Positions 51,071-60,596 of a stretch of DNA of 64,000 nucleotides are shown piece after piece. The position numbers and the translations under genes are program-made. Under the pieces are notes generated by a model. It had not been told where the DNA came from, did not search any database, and was given only the letters and a program-made list of their open reading frames with translations. Position 1 is the stretch's first letter; every line of letters begins with the position of its first letter. Source of the stretch: JACRBE01 sp964429005 (GTDB lineage: Bacteria > Chlamydiota > Chlamydiia > Chlamydiales > JACRBE01); assembly GCA_964429005.1 (NCBI GenBank), contig CAYSAJ010000001.1:1-64000 (forward strand), given 5' to 3'.

Positions 51071-53682
51071 GAGGTAGGTTTCCTTCTAAAAGCTTCATCG
51101 ATAAATTGTTTTAATTCGATTTCATGAGCTTTTTTACTTCCTGTAGCGGGAGATGCACTAGCCTCTCTGCCCGCGTAATGGATAGGTTTTGAAAAAGCCT
51201 TCCGAAGATGAGGTTCTATATATGTGTAGGCTCCCATATTTTGATGTTCCTCTTGCACCCAAGTGACAAGCTGAAGATTGGGATAAGAAGAAACGATTTG
51301 GGACAACTTTTTTTCAGGGAAGGGGTAGAGCTGCTCAATTCTAAGAAGAGCAACATCCTTGTGTTTTTCTTCCTGCTGTCTTTTTAAGAGGTCATAGTAC
51401 ACTTTTCCTGTGCAAATAAGGAGGTGCTGCACTAGCCTTTTATCCTGAAGAGGCTCATCAATAACCTCTTCAAAACCATGTGAAGAGAGATCGGATAGGA
51501 AACTAAACGAGGGCTTATGTCGAAGCATCTCTTTTGGAGTAAAACAAATGGTAGGGATTGAATGGGGAGAGATCGTGGCGAGGCAAATAACATGAAACCA
51601 CTGCGCTGGGGTTGAAGGATAAACGATTCTCATATTATCGTCGGCAGCGAGCTGGAGAAATCTTTCCATGCGAGCTGAGGAATGCTCTGGCCCCATTCCT
51701 TCATAACCATGAGGCAGATAGAGAACTATCCCAGATTGTTGCCCCCATTTCGCCTCTCCTGCAGCAATATACTGATCGATGATGATCTCTGCACCATTTG
51801 CAAAGTCCCCAAATTGACCTTCCCAGATCACAAGAGCTTTAGGGTCTCCTAAAGTATAACCATATTCAAAGCCCATGACGGCGTATTCAGAGAGGCAAGA
51901 GTTAAACACATGAAAATAGGCATTTTTTGCCGCAATTTCGTGAAGAGGAAAATAGACATCTTCCGTTTCCTGATGAAAAAAAGCGGCGTGGCGGTGAGAG
52001 AATGTCCCCCGAATAGAATCTTGTCCCGATATTCTAATAGGAGTGCCCTGCACTAAAAGAGACCCATAAGCTAAATGTTCTGCGAGTGCCCAGTCAATTA
52101 AAGGATTTTCCTGCTGAAAGAGCCCTTCACGATCTTTAACCCATCTCTGAATCTTTGGATGGAGCACAAAAGATTCAGGAACTTTCGTCATGTCAACAAT
52201 GAGCTCTCTTAAATCGGCATCAGAAATGAGAGGCAATGCTTGCGCAAAATCTTTTGTAAAGCCACTTGACATGCTACTAGAAAGGCATTTTGCCACCTCT
52301 CCATGCTCCTCATCCATCTTTTGAAGGATCTTGGATTCAATGAGCTCTGCTTCTGCTTTAGAAATGACCCCTTCACTAATCAGCTTGCTTTTATAAATTT
52401 GATAAATGCTTTCGCGCTTTTGAATCGTTTGGTAAAGAGCTGGGTTAGTAAAGCTCGGTTCGTCGGTTTCATTGTGCCCATATTTGCGATAGCCTATAAC
52501 ATCTAATATCACATCAATCCCAAAAGTCTGTCTGACTTCTAAAGCGAGCTTCATGGCATAGAGAGCTACCTCAGGATCTTCTGCATTCACATGAAAAACG
52601 GGAAGAGAAAAGGTTTTTGCGATATCAGTACAATACCTTGTAGACCTAGACTCTCTCTCCGAAGCGGTGTAACCAATTTGATTGTTCACAACAAGATGAA
52701 TCGTCCCCTTCGTGCTATAGCCGTGGATTCGTGAGAGCTGAAATGTTTCATAAACGACACCCTGCCCTGCAAAAGCAGCATCACCATGCAAGAGTACAGG
52801 CAAAACATTTTCAGGCTTCTTTGCTCTATGTTGAGTAGCTTTTGCTATTCCTTGAACGACAGCATCCACAGATTCAAGATGAGAAGGGTTGGCCGCTAAA
52901 GAAACTTCTAAGGCATGCCCTTCTTTTTGAACTGTTCTCTGATACCCTTTATGATATTTGACATCCCCTCGTTTTTCTTTACCTGAGCCGCTGTAACCCG
53001 TCTCAAATTCAGCAAATATCTCCCTGTAGGGTTTTTCAAGAACATGAGCTAGAGCGTTAAGGCGACCCCGATGGGACATCCCAAAGATCAGCTTTTCAAT
53101 ATGTAAATGAGCCGCTTCATGAACTAAAAAATTCAAAATAGCAATAGAGGTTTCATTCCCCTCTACAGAAAATCTTTTTTGACCTGGATATCGTTTATGA
53201 ATGAAAGACTCAAAAAGCTCCGCCTTCGCTAGATTTTCTAGTAATTCTTTTTTATGACCAGCTGGAATTGAGTGGATCCCTTCTTCGATTTTTTTGTAAA
53301 GCCACTCAGAAATTTCAGGAAATTCTGAGAGCTCACACTCAAAACCAATAGTGCTGCAATAGATTTTTTCAAGCTCCGTAGCAAGCTCGTTTCCTGAAAT
53401 AGAAGAATGTTCCCTCCACTCATAGGTAGCCTCAAGCTGAGATGAGCTTGGAGCAAGCTTTCCTTTTTTTGGATGTGGGTTTAGAGGATTTGAGCGAGCT
53501 GCTAAGTGACCCCTTGTGCGATAAAGCCGAAGTAGTGATCCATCTGCAGGTTCTTCTTCTTTTTTTGAGAAGCCTAAGAGATATCCATCAAAAAATTGTT
53601 TCCAAGAAGAGTCCACACTTTCTGGGTCTTGACTGTAGAGCTCAAAAAGCTCCTGCACATATGAATAATTTGAAAAATTCAT
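51067..53682 (-). CDS. sucA: 2-oxoglutarate dehydrogenase E1
   Basis: The thiamine-diphosphate enzyme that decarboxylates 2-oxoglutarate. The 871-residue protein has the N-terminal E2-binding segment, LIFGMSHRGRLNAL, the TPP motif HGDAAFAGQGVVYETF and VVNNQIGYT, and the transketolase-like GYEGMGPEHSSARMERFL. Chlamydial SucA is known to be a little shorter than the E. coli protein. Conserved next to the CT053-like gene and hemW, divergently transcribed, as in Chlamydia (CT052-CT055). Confidence 0.96.
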   Translation of the reverse strand: MNFSNYSYVQELFELYSQDPESVDSSWKQFFDGYLLGFSKKEEEPADGSLLRLYRTRGHLAARSNPLNPHPKKGKLAPSSSQLEATYEWREHSSISGNELATELEKIYCSTIGFECELSEFPEISEWLYKKIEEGIHSIPAGHKKELLENLAKAELFESFIHKRYPGQKRFSVEGNETSIAILNFLVHEAAHLHIEKLIFGMSHRGRLNALAHVLEKPYREIFAEFETGYSGSGKEKRGDVKYHKGYQRTVQKEGHALEVSLAANPSHLESVDAVVQGIAKATQHRAKKPENVLPVLLHGDAAFAGQGVVYETFQLSRIHGYSTKGTIHLVVNNQIGYTASERESRSTRYCTDIAKTFSLPVFHVNAEDPEVALYAMKLALEVRQTFGIDVILDVIGYRKYGHNETDEPSFTNPALYQTIQKRESIYQIYKSKLISEGVISKAEAELIESKILQKMDEEHGEVAKCLSSSMSSGFTKDFAQALPLISDADLRELIVDMTKVPESFVLHPKIQRWVKDREGLFQQENPLIDWALAEHLAYGSLLVQGTPIRISGQDSIRGTFSHRHAAFFHQETEDVYFPLHEIAAKNAYFHVFNSCLSEYAVMGFEYGYTLGDPKALVIWEGQFGDFANGAEIIIDQYIAAGEAKWGQQSGIVLYLPHGYEGMGPEHSSARMERFLQLAADDNMRIVYPSTPAQWFHVICLATISPHSIPTICFTPKEMLRHKPSFSFLSDLSSHGFEEVIDEPLQDKRLVQHLLICTGKVYYDLLKRQQEEKHKDVALLRIEQLYPFPEKKLSQIVSSYPNLQLVTWVQEEHQNMGAYTYIEPHLRKAFSKPIHYAGREASASPATGSKKAHEIELKQFIDEAFRRKPTS

Positions 53683-53880
53683 TTTACCTCGTGGCCTCTC
53701 CTATTTTGCTAGCCAAAAAAAGAGGGAATTTTTATCATTTCAGCGTAAAAATCCTTTCTACAGTAGATTTGATTTTTCAGGGATAAAATTTCATCCTTCA
53801 CCACAAAAAACTTTTTAAAAAATAGCCTTATTCAGTAAACAGACTCGATTGAATGAAGCTTTTAAAAGAAGGGAATGCCC

Positions 53881-54330
53881 ATGAAAAGTGAACGACTCAA
53901 AAAACTCGAAACAGAATTTCACGACCTCGAGCAATGGTATAAACTAGGTCTTGTTCCTAAAAAAGACATGACTAAACACCTCGCTGAAATGGAATCCCTC
54001 AAAGAGAGAATAGAAGAGGAAAAAGAGAGACTCCGCCATCTTAAAGAAAGCGGCGACGCAGAAGAATATACAATGCCCAAGCGCTCTGCCACAAAACAAC
54101 CTTTCCAAGATTCTCATACAATTCCTGATATTGATATGGAAGAAACTGAAATTGAAGAGAGCACTCTCGATATGGAAAGCACTTCTTATACAACAGAAAA
54201 CACAAACTATGAGTTTGATGAACCACAAGATGAGCGAACAAATTACGAAGAAGAGGATGAAGACCCCTTCAGCGATCGTAACCGTTGGCGACGAGGCGTG
54301 CTAGAAGACCCCGAAACCAATGATTGGTAG
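53881..54330 (+). CDS. CT053-like acidic coiled-coil protein
   Basis: A 149-residue hydrophilic protein. Residues 1-60 form a helical coiled coil (KLETEFHDLEQWYKLGLVPK, EMESLKERIEEEKERLRHLK), and the rest is strongly acidic and disordered. ATG 53881 is preferred over 53875 because GAAGGG lies 7 bases upstream. Position between sucA and hemW matches Chlamydia CT053, whose function is unknown. It overlaps hemW by 11 bases, so translation is probably coupled. Confidence 0.75.
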   Translation: MKSERLKKLETEFHDLEQWYKLGLVPKKDMTKHLAEMESLKERIEEEKERLRHLKESGDAEEYTMPKRSATKQPFQDSHTIPDIDMEETEIEESTLDMESTSYTTENTNYEFDEPQDERTNYEEEDEDPFSDRNRWRRGVLEDPETNDW

Positions 54331-55438
54331 TCTTTATTTTCACGTCCCTTTTTGCCGAAAGAAGTGTCCTTATTGCCATTTCTTTGTCATAAAATCCCAA
54401 ACATCTTTAATCGATTCTTATCTTCAAATGATTGCTAGCGAATGGGAGCTTAAAAGCTCCTATTTACAGCAAATTACTTCATTAGCCTCTATTTATTTTG
54501 GAGGGGGCACTCCTTCTCAATTAGCGCCTCATCAAATCCTATCTATCCTTGAGCTTGTTAAAAAGCGGTATTCAGTTTCTAATGAAATCGAAGTCACCTT
54601 GGAGATAAATCCGGAAGATGCAACCAAAGAAAACCTTCTCGCTTATCGACAAATCGGCATCAACAGATTAAGCTTTGGCGTGCAATCGTTGCACAACCCT
54701 TTGCTGCAGAAAATCGGCAGATCTCACACAGCTGAAGAGACCATTGAAAAGCTTTTTTTGGCTTATGATGCAGGATTTAAAAACATCTCGATTGATTTGA
54801 TGTATGACATCCCCCACCAAACTGTCGAATCGTTCTGTGCAACCATAAACCAGATCGAGCTTTTACCCATCACTCACCTTTCTTTATACAACTTGACCAT
54901 AGAGCCCCAAACGCCGTTTTTTTCACAAAAAAGTGTATTAGCGCCCCACCTGCCTAGTGACGACGAATCTTTAGAAATGCTTTCTTTCGCTCTCAAAAGA
55001 CTTCCTCTTTTTGGGCTAGAGCGCTATGAGATCTCTGCTTTTGCAAAAAAAGGGAAGCAATCTGTGCATAACACAGGTTATTGGAAAGGAAGACCTTTTG
55101 TGGGCCTTGGCCCTTCTGCGTTTAGCTTTATGAATGGAGAACGCTTTCAGAATAGCGCAAACTGGAAAGAATACTCTACTATGATCCAAGAAGGGAAAGA
55201 CCCTATAGGCTTTTCAGAAAAACTTGAATATCCCCAAAATATCCATGAGCGCTTAGCTGTCGCTCTTCGCATGACCCAGGGGGTCGACCTTTCTTTATTC
55301 CCATCTCTTCCTCTTGCTACTGAGCGCAAGCTAGAGAAGCTAGAGCGGGAGGGCTACCTAAACTGGGAAGGATCTCATCTCTCATTAACACGCAAAGGTC
55401 TTGATTTCTACGATAGTGTGGCTGTGGAGCTTATCTAG
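54320..55438 (+). CDS. hemW: HemW/HemN-like radical-SAM protein
   Basis: A radical-SAM protein of the HemN family. The 4Fe-4S ligands are Cys12, Cys16 and Cys19 in FCRKKCPYCHFF. SIYFGGGTPSQLAPHQI, EINPEDATKENL and NRLSFGVQSLHNPLLQKIGR are typical. HemW-type proteins act as haem chaperones rather than oxidases, and the lack of the extra HemN residues and the 372-residue length favour HemW. Chlamydial annotations often call it HemN. It overlaps the convergent rsmI by 4 bases. Confidence 0.88.
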   Translation: MIGSLYFHVPFCRKKCPYCHFFVIKSQTSLIDSYLQMIASEWELKSSYLQQITSLASIYFGGGTPSQLAPHQILSILELVKKRYSVSNEIEVTLEINPEDATKENLLAYRQIGINRLSFGVQSLHNPLLQKIGRSHTAEETIEKLFLAYDAGFKNISIDLMYDIPHQTVESFCATINQIELLPITHLSLYNLTIEPQTPFFSQKSVLAPHLPSDDESLEMLSFALKRLPLFGLERYEISAFAKKGKQSVHNTGYWKGRPFVGLGPSAFSFMNGERFQNSANWKEYSTMIQEGKDPIGFSEKLEYPQNIHERLAVALRMTQGVDLSLFPSLPLATERKLEKLEREGYLNWEGSHLSLTRKGLDFYDSVAVELI

Positions 55439-56145
55439 TTTTTTCCTAAAACGAAGACAGCAGGCTGTTTACCCAAAATAACATCTTTTTTCTTCCACTC
55501 TCTAATAGAGAATGTATACACTTCCTGATCTGAGCCGGTTAAATTCAAAGCGACTGTTAAAGAAAAATCTTCCGGGAACAAGGAAAGAATTTGTTTCAGT
55601 CTTTGTGCGTTCCGGTAAGGAGTCTCAATAAATATTTGGGTAATTCCTTGGCGCGTAAGCGGGACGATTTGATCTTTTAGCTTTTGCAGATCCTTTTCCT
55701 CATAAGGAAAGTAACCATGAAAAGTGAAAGATTGCCCATTGCAACCACTTAGCATAAGAGCCATTATTATTGAATTTGGACCTGGGTAGACGCGAAGAGG
55801 AATGTGCTGTTTTTGAGCCCATCTTACCAGTCTCACCCCTGGATCGGCGATCAAAGGAAGACCAGCATCACTCACAAGCCCCCAGTGACCTTTCTGCGAG
55901 AGAATTGTTTCACAAATCTCTTTGAATTCTTCTTCTTTTGTGTGTTCATTGTAGAGCAATATGGGGATTTCTTGGGGAGCTCTTTGAAATCTTTTAATAA
56001 AGACTATTGTTTCTTTTTTACTCTCCCCAATAAACCCTTTGCACTGATGAACGATATGATGGATACCTGGAGGCAAAGAGAGAGAAAGATCGGCTGTTGG
56101 CGATAAGACATTAGGTAAGAGGTGGATTACGATTTCTTCAGACAT
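55435..56145 (-). CDS. rsmI: RsmI-like rRNA (cytidine-2'-O) methyltransferase
   Basis: A 236-residue tetrapyrrole-methylase-fold protein. The family motif SDAGLPLIADPGVRLV and the YPGPNSIIMALMLSGC segment fit RsmI/YraL, which 2'-O-methylates C1402 of 16S rRNA. FHGYFPYEEKD and IETPYRN also match. It is a little short compared with RsmI (~280), lacking part of the C-terminal tail, as in Chlamydia CT048. It overlaps the upstream holA by 19 bases. Confidence 0.85.
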   Translation of the reverse strand: MSEEIVIHLLPNVLSPTADLSLSLPPGIHHIVHQCKGFIGESKKETIVFIKRFQRAPQEIPILLYNEHTKEEEFKEICETILSQKGHWGLVSDAGLPLIADPGVRLVRWAQKQHIPLRVYPGPNSIIMALMLSGCNGQSFTFHGYFPYEEKDLQKLKDQIVPLTRQGITQIFIETPYRNAQRLKQILSLFPEDFSLTVALNLTGSDQEVYTFSIREWKKKDVILGKQPAVFVLGKN

Positions 56146-57122
56146 CTCTCTCTTTCCTCTTTACATTTGCAGTAAGCTAAACTCAGCAGCTGTGATCCTT
56201 TAAGGGGGGCTGTTCTTGAAAGCCTCTCTCCTTCGTACACTGTCTGAAGAGCTCGCAAATAATATGTAAGTGGATAAGCATCGATCAAGGGCTTTTGTTT
56301 AGCAAGCATCGATTCACTAATCATCCACTTTTTCATCGCCTCATCGTTTTTTTCTTTCACTGCAATTGCTAGGTGTAGTCGAGACTTCAGTTGAGAAAAC
56401 AGAGAGACTAGCTCATACCCTTCCATATCGGGAGCTACAAAATGAGCCTCTCCAAAAAGAATCTGATCAACAATCTGCCACGCTTTATATTCTTTCTGCG
56501 TAGCAAAAAATGACAAGGGGGCCTTTATCTCTCTATGGTCTGGATATAGAAGTGTATAGCGAAAGATCTCTGATTCTAAGCGAAAAATATCAAGACCTAT
56601 TACTTGAAGCCATTTCATCGCTTCTTCAATGGTCAATTTCCTTTTTTGCTCTTTAGCAAAAAAAACCATCTCTTCACAAAGGCGCTTTTGTTTGTCCCAT
56701 GGTTTTTCTTTTCTCAAGTCAAGAATGAGACCCTTTGTTGCTTCAGAGCTAAACTTCTTTTGCTTTTCAACTCGGCCCTCTGAAAGAATCAAAAAATATG
56801 TTGACGAAGAGCAGTGAGATAGCGAGGTTAAAATTTTTTCGACGGAAGTTGCAGAAAGAGAGTCGAGTCCTGAAAGTACAAAGCACCGATGGGGAGCAAA
56901 TAAATCCTCAGCCGTCCATTCTGAAATCCAACCATCTACAGCAGAATCCCCGCCTGTCATATAAACGGCCTCAAGACCCGGATGCTTTTGCGCTAGGGAG
57001 GCTAGAGTTTCTTTGGCAAGGTGCTTAGCATCCCTCTCATCCCCGGCAAAAATTGCTAGAAATAGATGGTGACCTGGCTGACTTAGAGATTTGAAAAATG
57101 TTTCACGCGAATAGACTATCAT
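56127..57122 (-). CDS. holA: DNA polymerase III delta subunit
   Basis: Clamp-loader delta subunit, 331 residues, which opens the sliding clamp. The sequence is divergent but shows the delta pattern: ATPase-like module (LFLAIFAGDERDAKHLAKET), an HCSSSTYFLILSEGR segment, a helical second domain (EMVFFAKEQKRKLTIEEAMK) and a C-terminal collar (LVSLFSQLKSRLHLAIAV). Position upstream of rsmI matches Chlamydia CT047-CT048. Identity rests partly on that order. Confidence 0.75.
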   Translation of the reverse strand: MIVYSRETFFKSLSQPGHHLFLAIFAGDERDAKHLAKETLASLAQKHPGLEAVYMTGGDSAVDGWISEWTAEDLFAPHRCFVLSGLDSLSATSVEKILTSLSHCSSSTYFLILSEGRVEKQKKFSSEATKGLILDLRKEKPWDKQKRLCEEMVFFAKEQKRKLTIEEAMKWLQVIGLDIFRLESEIFRYTLLYPDHREIKAPLSFFATQKEYKAWQIVDQILFGEAHFVAPDMEGYELVSLFSQLKSRLHLAIAVKEKNDEAMKKWMISESMLAKQKPLIDAYPLTYYLRALQTVYEGERLSRTAPLKGSQLLSLAYCKCKEERERCLKKS

Positions 57123-57196
57123 AATCTACGCATTATGCATTTTTTGTTTTTTCCATCTCAACAAAAGATTGATCTCACCTGCTTCGAGACTCTCTA

Positions 57197-57226
57197 TTGA
57201 CTAAATCCATTCTTGAAGGGTATGAT
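57197..57226 (+). promoter_or_regulatory. Predicted promoter of the 49-aa ORF
   Basis: TTGACT (57197-57202) and TATGAT (57221-57226) are spaced by 18 bases and lie about 30 bases before the ORF at 57256. Confidence 0.65.
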
Positions 57227-57255
57227 CTCGCCGATTTTTTTACTTTGGAGAAATT

Positions 57256-57405
57256 ATGAAACAAAAAAATGAGTCTACAATCAGCCCGCAAGATGCGGCA
57301 GTTAACCCTCAGGAAACTTCATCTCAAAAAAAGATTCATACAGCTGAAGGTTGGATGAGATTAATTAAGCAGAAATCTTCTTTCCACCAAGAAAAAGAGA
57401 TTTAA
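57256..57405 (+). CDS. Small basic protein, 49 aa
   Basis: A short ORF starting MKQKNESTISPQDAAVNPQE, with GGAG 5 bases before the ATG and a good promoter upstream. Its C-terminal half is basic (HTAEGWMRLIKQKSSFHQEK). It has no membrane span or cysteine. No homolog is recognised. In Chlamydia the small histone-like hctB lies near holA, but this sequence does not resemble a histone-like protein. It sits alone between holA and fabI. Confidence 0.5.
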   Translation: MKQKNESTISPQDAAVNPQETSSQKKIHTAEGWMRLIKQKSSFHQEKEI

Positions 57406-57430
57406 TTCTTCTTTCTTTTTTCCCAAAAGG

Positions 57431-57459
57431 TTGTGGAGAAGAGCCGCTTTTGGTATGGT
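57431..57459 (+). promoter_or_regulatory. Predicted promoter of fabI
   Basis: TTGTGG (57431-57436) and TATGGT (57454-57459) are spaced by 17 bases, 27 bases before the fabI start. GAGGAG (57472-57477) is its ribosome site. Confidence 0.45.
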
Positions 57460-57485
57460 AACCTCGTTTTTGAGGAGCAAATACT

Positions 57486-58394
57486 ATGAGTACCATGAAT
57501 CTGAAAGGAAAAAAAGTTTTTATAGCGGGCGTAGGTGATGATCAAGGTTATGCATGGCCGATCGCAAAAAAACTCTATGAAGCGGGAGCCAAAATCTATG
57601 TTGGCACCTGGGCCCCTATTCTAAATATTTTTGAAACATCCTGGAAAAACGGAAAATTTGACGAGTCGAGAAAACTGTCTGACGGTAGACTTTTTGAGAT
57701 TGAAAAAGTTTATCCTATGGATGCTTCTTATGACTACCCTGCCGATGTGCCTGAAGAGGTCAAAGAAAACAAACGGTACAAGGCTCTATCAGACTATACC
57801 CTTAGCGAGGTCAAAGCTGCTATAGAGCGTGATGTGGGCAATATTGACATACTGATCCACGCCGTTGCAAACGGCCCCGAAGTTAAGAAACCCCTACTTG
57901 AAACTTCACGCGCTGGATACCTTGCTGCTGTTTCTTCTTCCGCCTACTCATTTGTCAGCATGTTGCAACAGTTTGCTCCGATTATGAACGCTGGTGGCGC
58001 TGCTTTGAACCTAACCTATATTGCTTCAGAGCGTGTTGTTCCAGGCTACGGCGGCGGCATGAGCTCCGCTAAGGCTGCTTTGGAGAGCGACACAAGAACG
58101 CTCGCTTTTGAAGCGGGAAGAAAGCATCAGATTCGAGTGAACTCCATTTCCGCAGGCCCTTGGAAATCTCGCGCTGCGAAGGCGATTGGATTTATCGAAT
58201 CTATGATCGATTATTCTAAAGCAAATGCACCTCTGACCCGTGACTTTCAGTCTGACGATGTCTCAAACGCAGCCGCTTTTCTATGCTCTCCCCTAGCCGC
58301 CGCTATTACAGGCGTCGTTCTTTATGTAGACAATGGGATGCATATTATGGGACTTGCTTTAGACTCTCCTGCTCTTCAATCTTCTCAAGAGTAA
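57486..58394 (+). CDS. fabI: Enoyl-ACP reductase (NADH), plant/chlamydial type
   Basis: Final step of fatty-acid elongation. The 302-residue SDR protein has the FabI features GVGDDQGYAWPIA and the active-site Tyr188 with Lys196 in GYGGGMSSAKAALES, one residue further apart than in E. coli, as is usual for the plant/chlamydial subtype. The extra loop (KNGKFDESRKLSDGR) is also subtype-specific. It ends 50 bases inside the convergent unknown gene. A HAD phosphatase lies two genes away, resembling the CT103-CT104 order of Chlamydia. Confidence 0.95.
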   Translation: MSTMNLKGKKVFIAGVGDDQGYAWPIAKKLYEAGAKIYVGTWAPILNIFETSWKNGKFDESRKLSDGRLFEIEKVYPMDASYDYPADVPEEVKENKRYKALSDYTLSEVKAAIERDVGNIDILIHAVANGPEVKKPLLETSRAGYLAAVSSSAYSFVSMLQQFAPIMNAGGAALNLTYIASERVVPGYGGGMSSAKAALESDTRTLAFEAGRKHQIRVNSISAGPWKSRAAKAIGFIESMIDYSKANAPLTRDFQSDDVSNAAAFLCSPLAAAITGVVLYVDNGMHIMGLALDSPALQSSQE

Positions 58395-59706
58395 GAGTCC
58401 ATTTGCACACAAAGGTCTCTGTTCGATATTGAGGTCGGATAGAGACCATCCAATCACACCCATCAAATACCTTCTTCTCATTCGTAGGACGAGATCCACG
58501 AGAAATCATTCCTAAGAGATCAGCGGACCCTTCGATAATCTCCCCTTTCAGGGATATTTTATAGCCGGATAGAAAAAACGAAAGCGTTTCTTTTAAGGTA
58601 AAAGTAGTAGCTAGCCCTCCGTCAATTTCCCATAAAGAACCAGGACTTTTAGTTAGATAAAACGTAAGCTCTTCTCCATCTTTTTCTTCACCTTGCCAGG
58701 TTCCAAATAAAGTGATCTGCCCCTTTTTATAGGATGTGGAAATTTGGCAACGCGAGGCAAAAAGAACGAGGCTATCACGAGTTGGGAATGCCATACGGAG
58801 TAATTGCAAATAATGAGGGGCTACCTCATCGATTTTTACATAGTTTTCTATCGCATGGATAAAAGCGCCCTCATGCCGAAAAAGATGCCATGTGAATTCT
58901 TTCCATGCGACACTTGCCGGAAGGTGGGGTGTAAACTTAGGTTGGTTATCTGGAAGGAGTAAAGGGGCTAGCATTAAACTAGAGGCGTCCTTGGTTGGCT
59001 TTCCTTCTAGCATGTCTAGTAAACAACCTGAAATATACCCTGCTGAAGTTCTTTCTTCCCATAGCGGACCTAGATAGAATCCAAACCCCCAATACCGTTG
59101 CAAAGTTTTCAGCAAATGATCTTGAATTTCTTTCTCCGGCAAAAGCTGCATAAAGAGAAAATACTGAATGGCTTCTTTTAGGGAGCGAAAGTCACAATCT
59201 GTCCAACTGGACGGTGTGACCCTTTCTTTATATAGTATAGAGCGACCTATTTGAACACAGAGCAAATCTAAAGGAGAATGGGGAACAATTCGCTCAAAGA
59301 ATGAAAGAAGAGAGGCAAAAGACTCTTTTATCTTCTCCTTGCCATCTTCTGAAAATAGCTGGATGTAATGCTCCCAAATAATAGAAAAGGGAAGGATCAT
59401 GTTGATTGAAGTGCTATGGCGTCCATATCCTCTTTCGTGGAAATAGCAAGGGAATGAGCCATCGCTATTTTGATACTGCAAGAGATCAAAGAAGCGGTGG
59501 ATGGTCCCTTGCAGAGTTTCGATATGGTGATCTCGAAGCTGCGCAAGAAGATAAAGAGCATTTTCAAAAACAGGGATGGTTGTTTTTACAGCGGTGTCTT
59601 CATGGCAATAATGAACCCATTTAGTGTGAGGGTCTATCAAAGTAGAAAAGAGAGAAAGAGAGGATTCTATCCATGCTTTTTTTTGATCGGGGGAGAGTTT
59701 TAACAT
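58345..59706 (-). CDS. Unknown 453-aa protein with (alpha/alpha) toroid-like motif
   Basis: Not recognised. The N-terminal ~300 residues are helical, with FFDLLQYQNSDGSFPCY, a QxxDGS(F/W)-type motif found in (alpha/alpha)6 toroid enzymes such as terpene cyclases and polysaccharide lyases. The C-terminal ~130 residues look beta-rich (TLFGTWQGEEKDGEELTFYL, GYKISLKGEIIEGSADLLG), like the sandwich domain of lyases. A sugar- or polysaccharide-acting role is possible but not shown. No signal peptide. It overlaps fabI by 50 bases and the HAD gene by 7. Confidence 0.7.
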   Translation of the reverse strand: MLKLSPDQKKAWIESSLSLFSTLIDPHTKWVHYCHEDTAVKTTIPVFENALYLLAQLRDHHIETLQGTIHRFFDLLQYQNSDGSFPCYFHERGYGRHSTSINMILPFSIIWEHYIQLFSEDGKEKIKESFASLLSFFERIVPHSPLDLLCVQIGRSILYKERVTPSSWTDCDFRSLKEAIQYFLFMQLLPEKEIQDHLLKTLQRYWGFGFYLGPLWEERTSAGYISGCLLDMLEGKPTKDASSLMLAPLLLPDNQPKFTPHLPASVAWKEFTWHLFRHEGAFIHAIENYVKIDEVAPHYLQLLRMAFPTRDSLVLFASRCQISTSYKKGQITLFGTWQGEEKDGEELTFYLTKSPGSLWEIDGGLATTFTLKETLSFFLSGYKISLKGEIIEGSADLLGMISRGSRPTNEKKVFDGCDWMVSIRPQYRTETFVCKWTLTLEKIEEQESLKQVP

Positions 59707-60527
59707 AAAGCTAAAGCCTTTTGTAGTCCTAAAATTATCCCATGACCTTCATCTTGAGGGACGATGATATCGGCATGGAAAAGAAGCTCTGAGGGGGAAT
59801 CATCGAATGAAATTGCTATGGTTCCTGCTTCTAGCAAAGGAACATCGTTCATGTCATTACCAGCTGTGATTACAGGAAATTGAACTTGAGAAACCCACTG
59901 TAGCCATCGTACAGTTTGCCCTTTGTCTGCTTTTTCAGAAGTGATTAAACAAAGATACTTAGAAGGATCAATAGGGTCATTGATAACAGATGTAGAAACT
60001 AAGACCCCTTTTAATAGTTCTTGAATTTTGAGCATATCGCTCTTTGAGCCAAAGCATTTGATGATAGGAAACGAAGAGACTTCGAGACTATCAATGCTTG
60101 AGAAGATTTTCCATGGGTAAGGAGTAAGATTTTTGAGAAGCTGTATGTACGATAGACCCTCTTTGCTAAAATCAGCCTCTTTGTAATAACAAATATCTCC
60201 TTTTGTGTAGTCGGAATATATAAGATAAGACTCGGGGATGTGTTTATAAATTTCGTCTAGAAAAGGGATTACAGAATTATCTAGATAGTGCTGAGCAAGG
60301 GCTTTTTGCTCCGGCATTTGAAAAATATTCGCACCATTTTGGGTGGCGAGTATGAAGGGGAAAGGAAAGTGCACCGTGTGAGAGGCGAATTGAAAGGAGC
60401 GTCCGGTAATGAGGGAAATAAGCCACCCTTCTTTTTGCAACTCGTGTATATAATCGACAACGGCAGGAGGGATCTTTTTATCTTTTCCTGTAATGGTTCC
60501 ATCGATATCTAAAGCAATTAGACCTTT
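59700..60527 (-). CDS. HAD-IIB (Cof-like) phosphatase
   Basis: A 275-residue hydrolase of the haloacid dehalogenase superfamily. The nucleophile motif is ALDIDGTITG, motif II is LITGRSF, and motif IV is ITAGNDMNDVPLLEAG. The insert between motifs II and III is a C2B cap as in Cof proteins, which dephosphorylate sugar phosphates or similar. The GTG at 60527 is preferred because AGGAG precedes it. The longer frame reaches 60578. It resembles Chlamydia CT103, near fabI. The unknown toroid-like gene follows with a 7-base overlap. Confidence 0.88.
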   Translation of the reverse strand, partial: KGLIALDIDGTITGKDKKIPPAVVDYIHELQKEGWLISLITGRSFQFASHTVHFPFPFILATQNGANIFQMPEQKALAQHYLDNSVIPFLDEIYKHIPESYLIYSDYTKGDICYYKEADFSKEGLSYIQLLKNLTPYPWKIFSSIDSLEVSSFPIIKCFGSKSDMLKIQELLKGVLVSTSVINDPIDPSKYLCLITSEKADKGQTVRWLQWVSQVQFPVITAGNDMNDVPLLEAGTIAISFDDSPSELLFHADIIVPQDEGHGIILGLQKALALC

Positions 60528-60596
60528 CACATCTTCTCCTAAAAGAAAAAAGCAGTATACTACATTTTTACCTGACAATCAAAAGGAAAGATCCCC

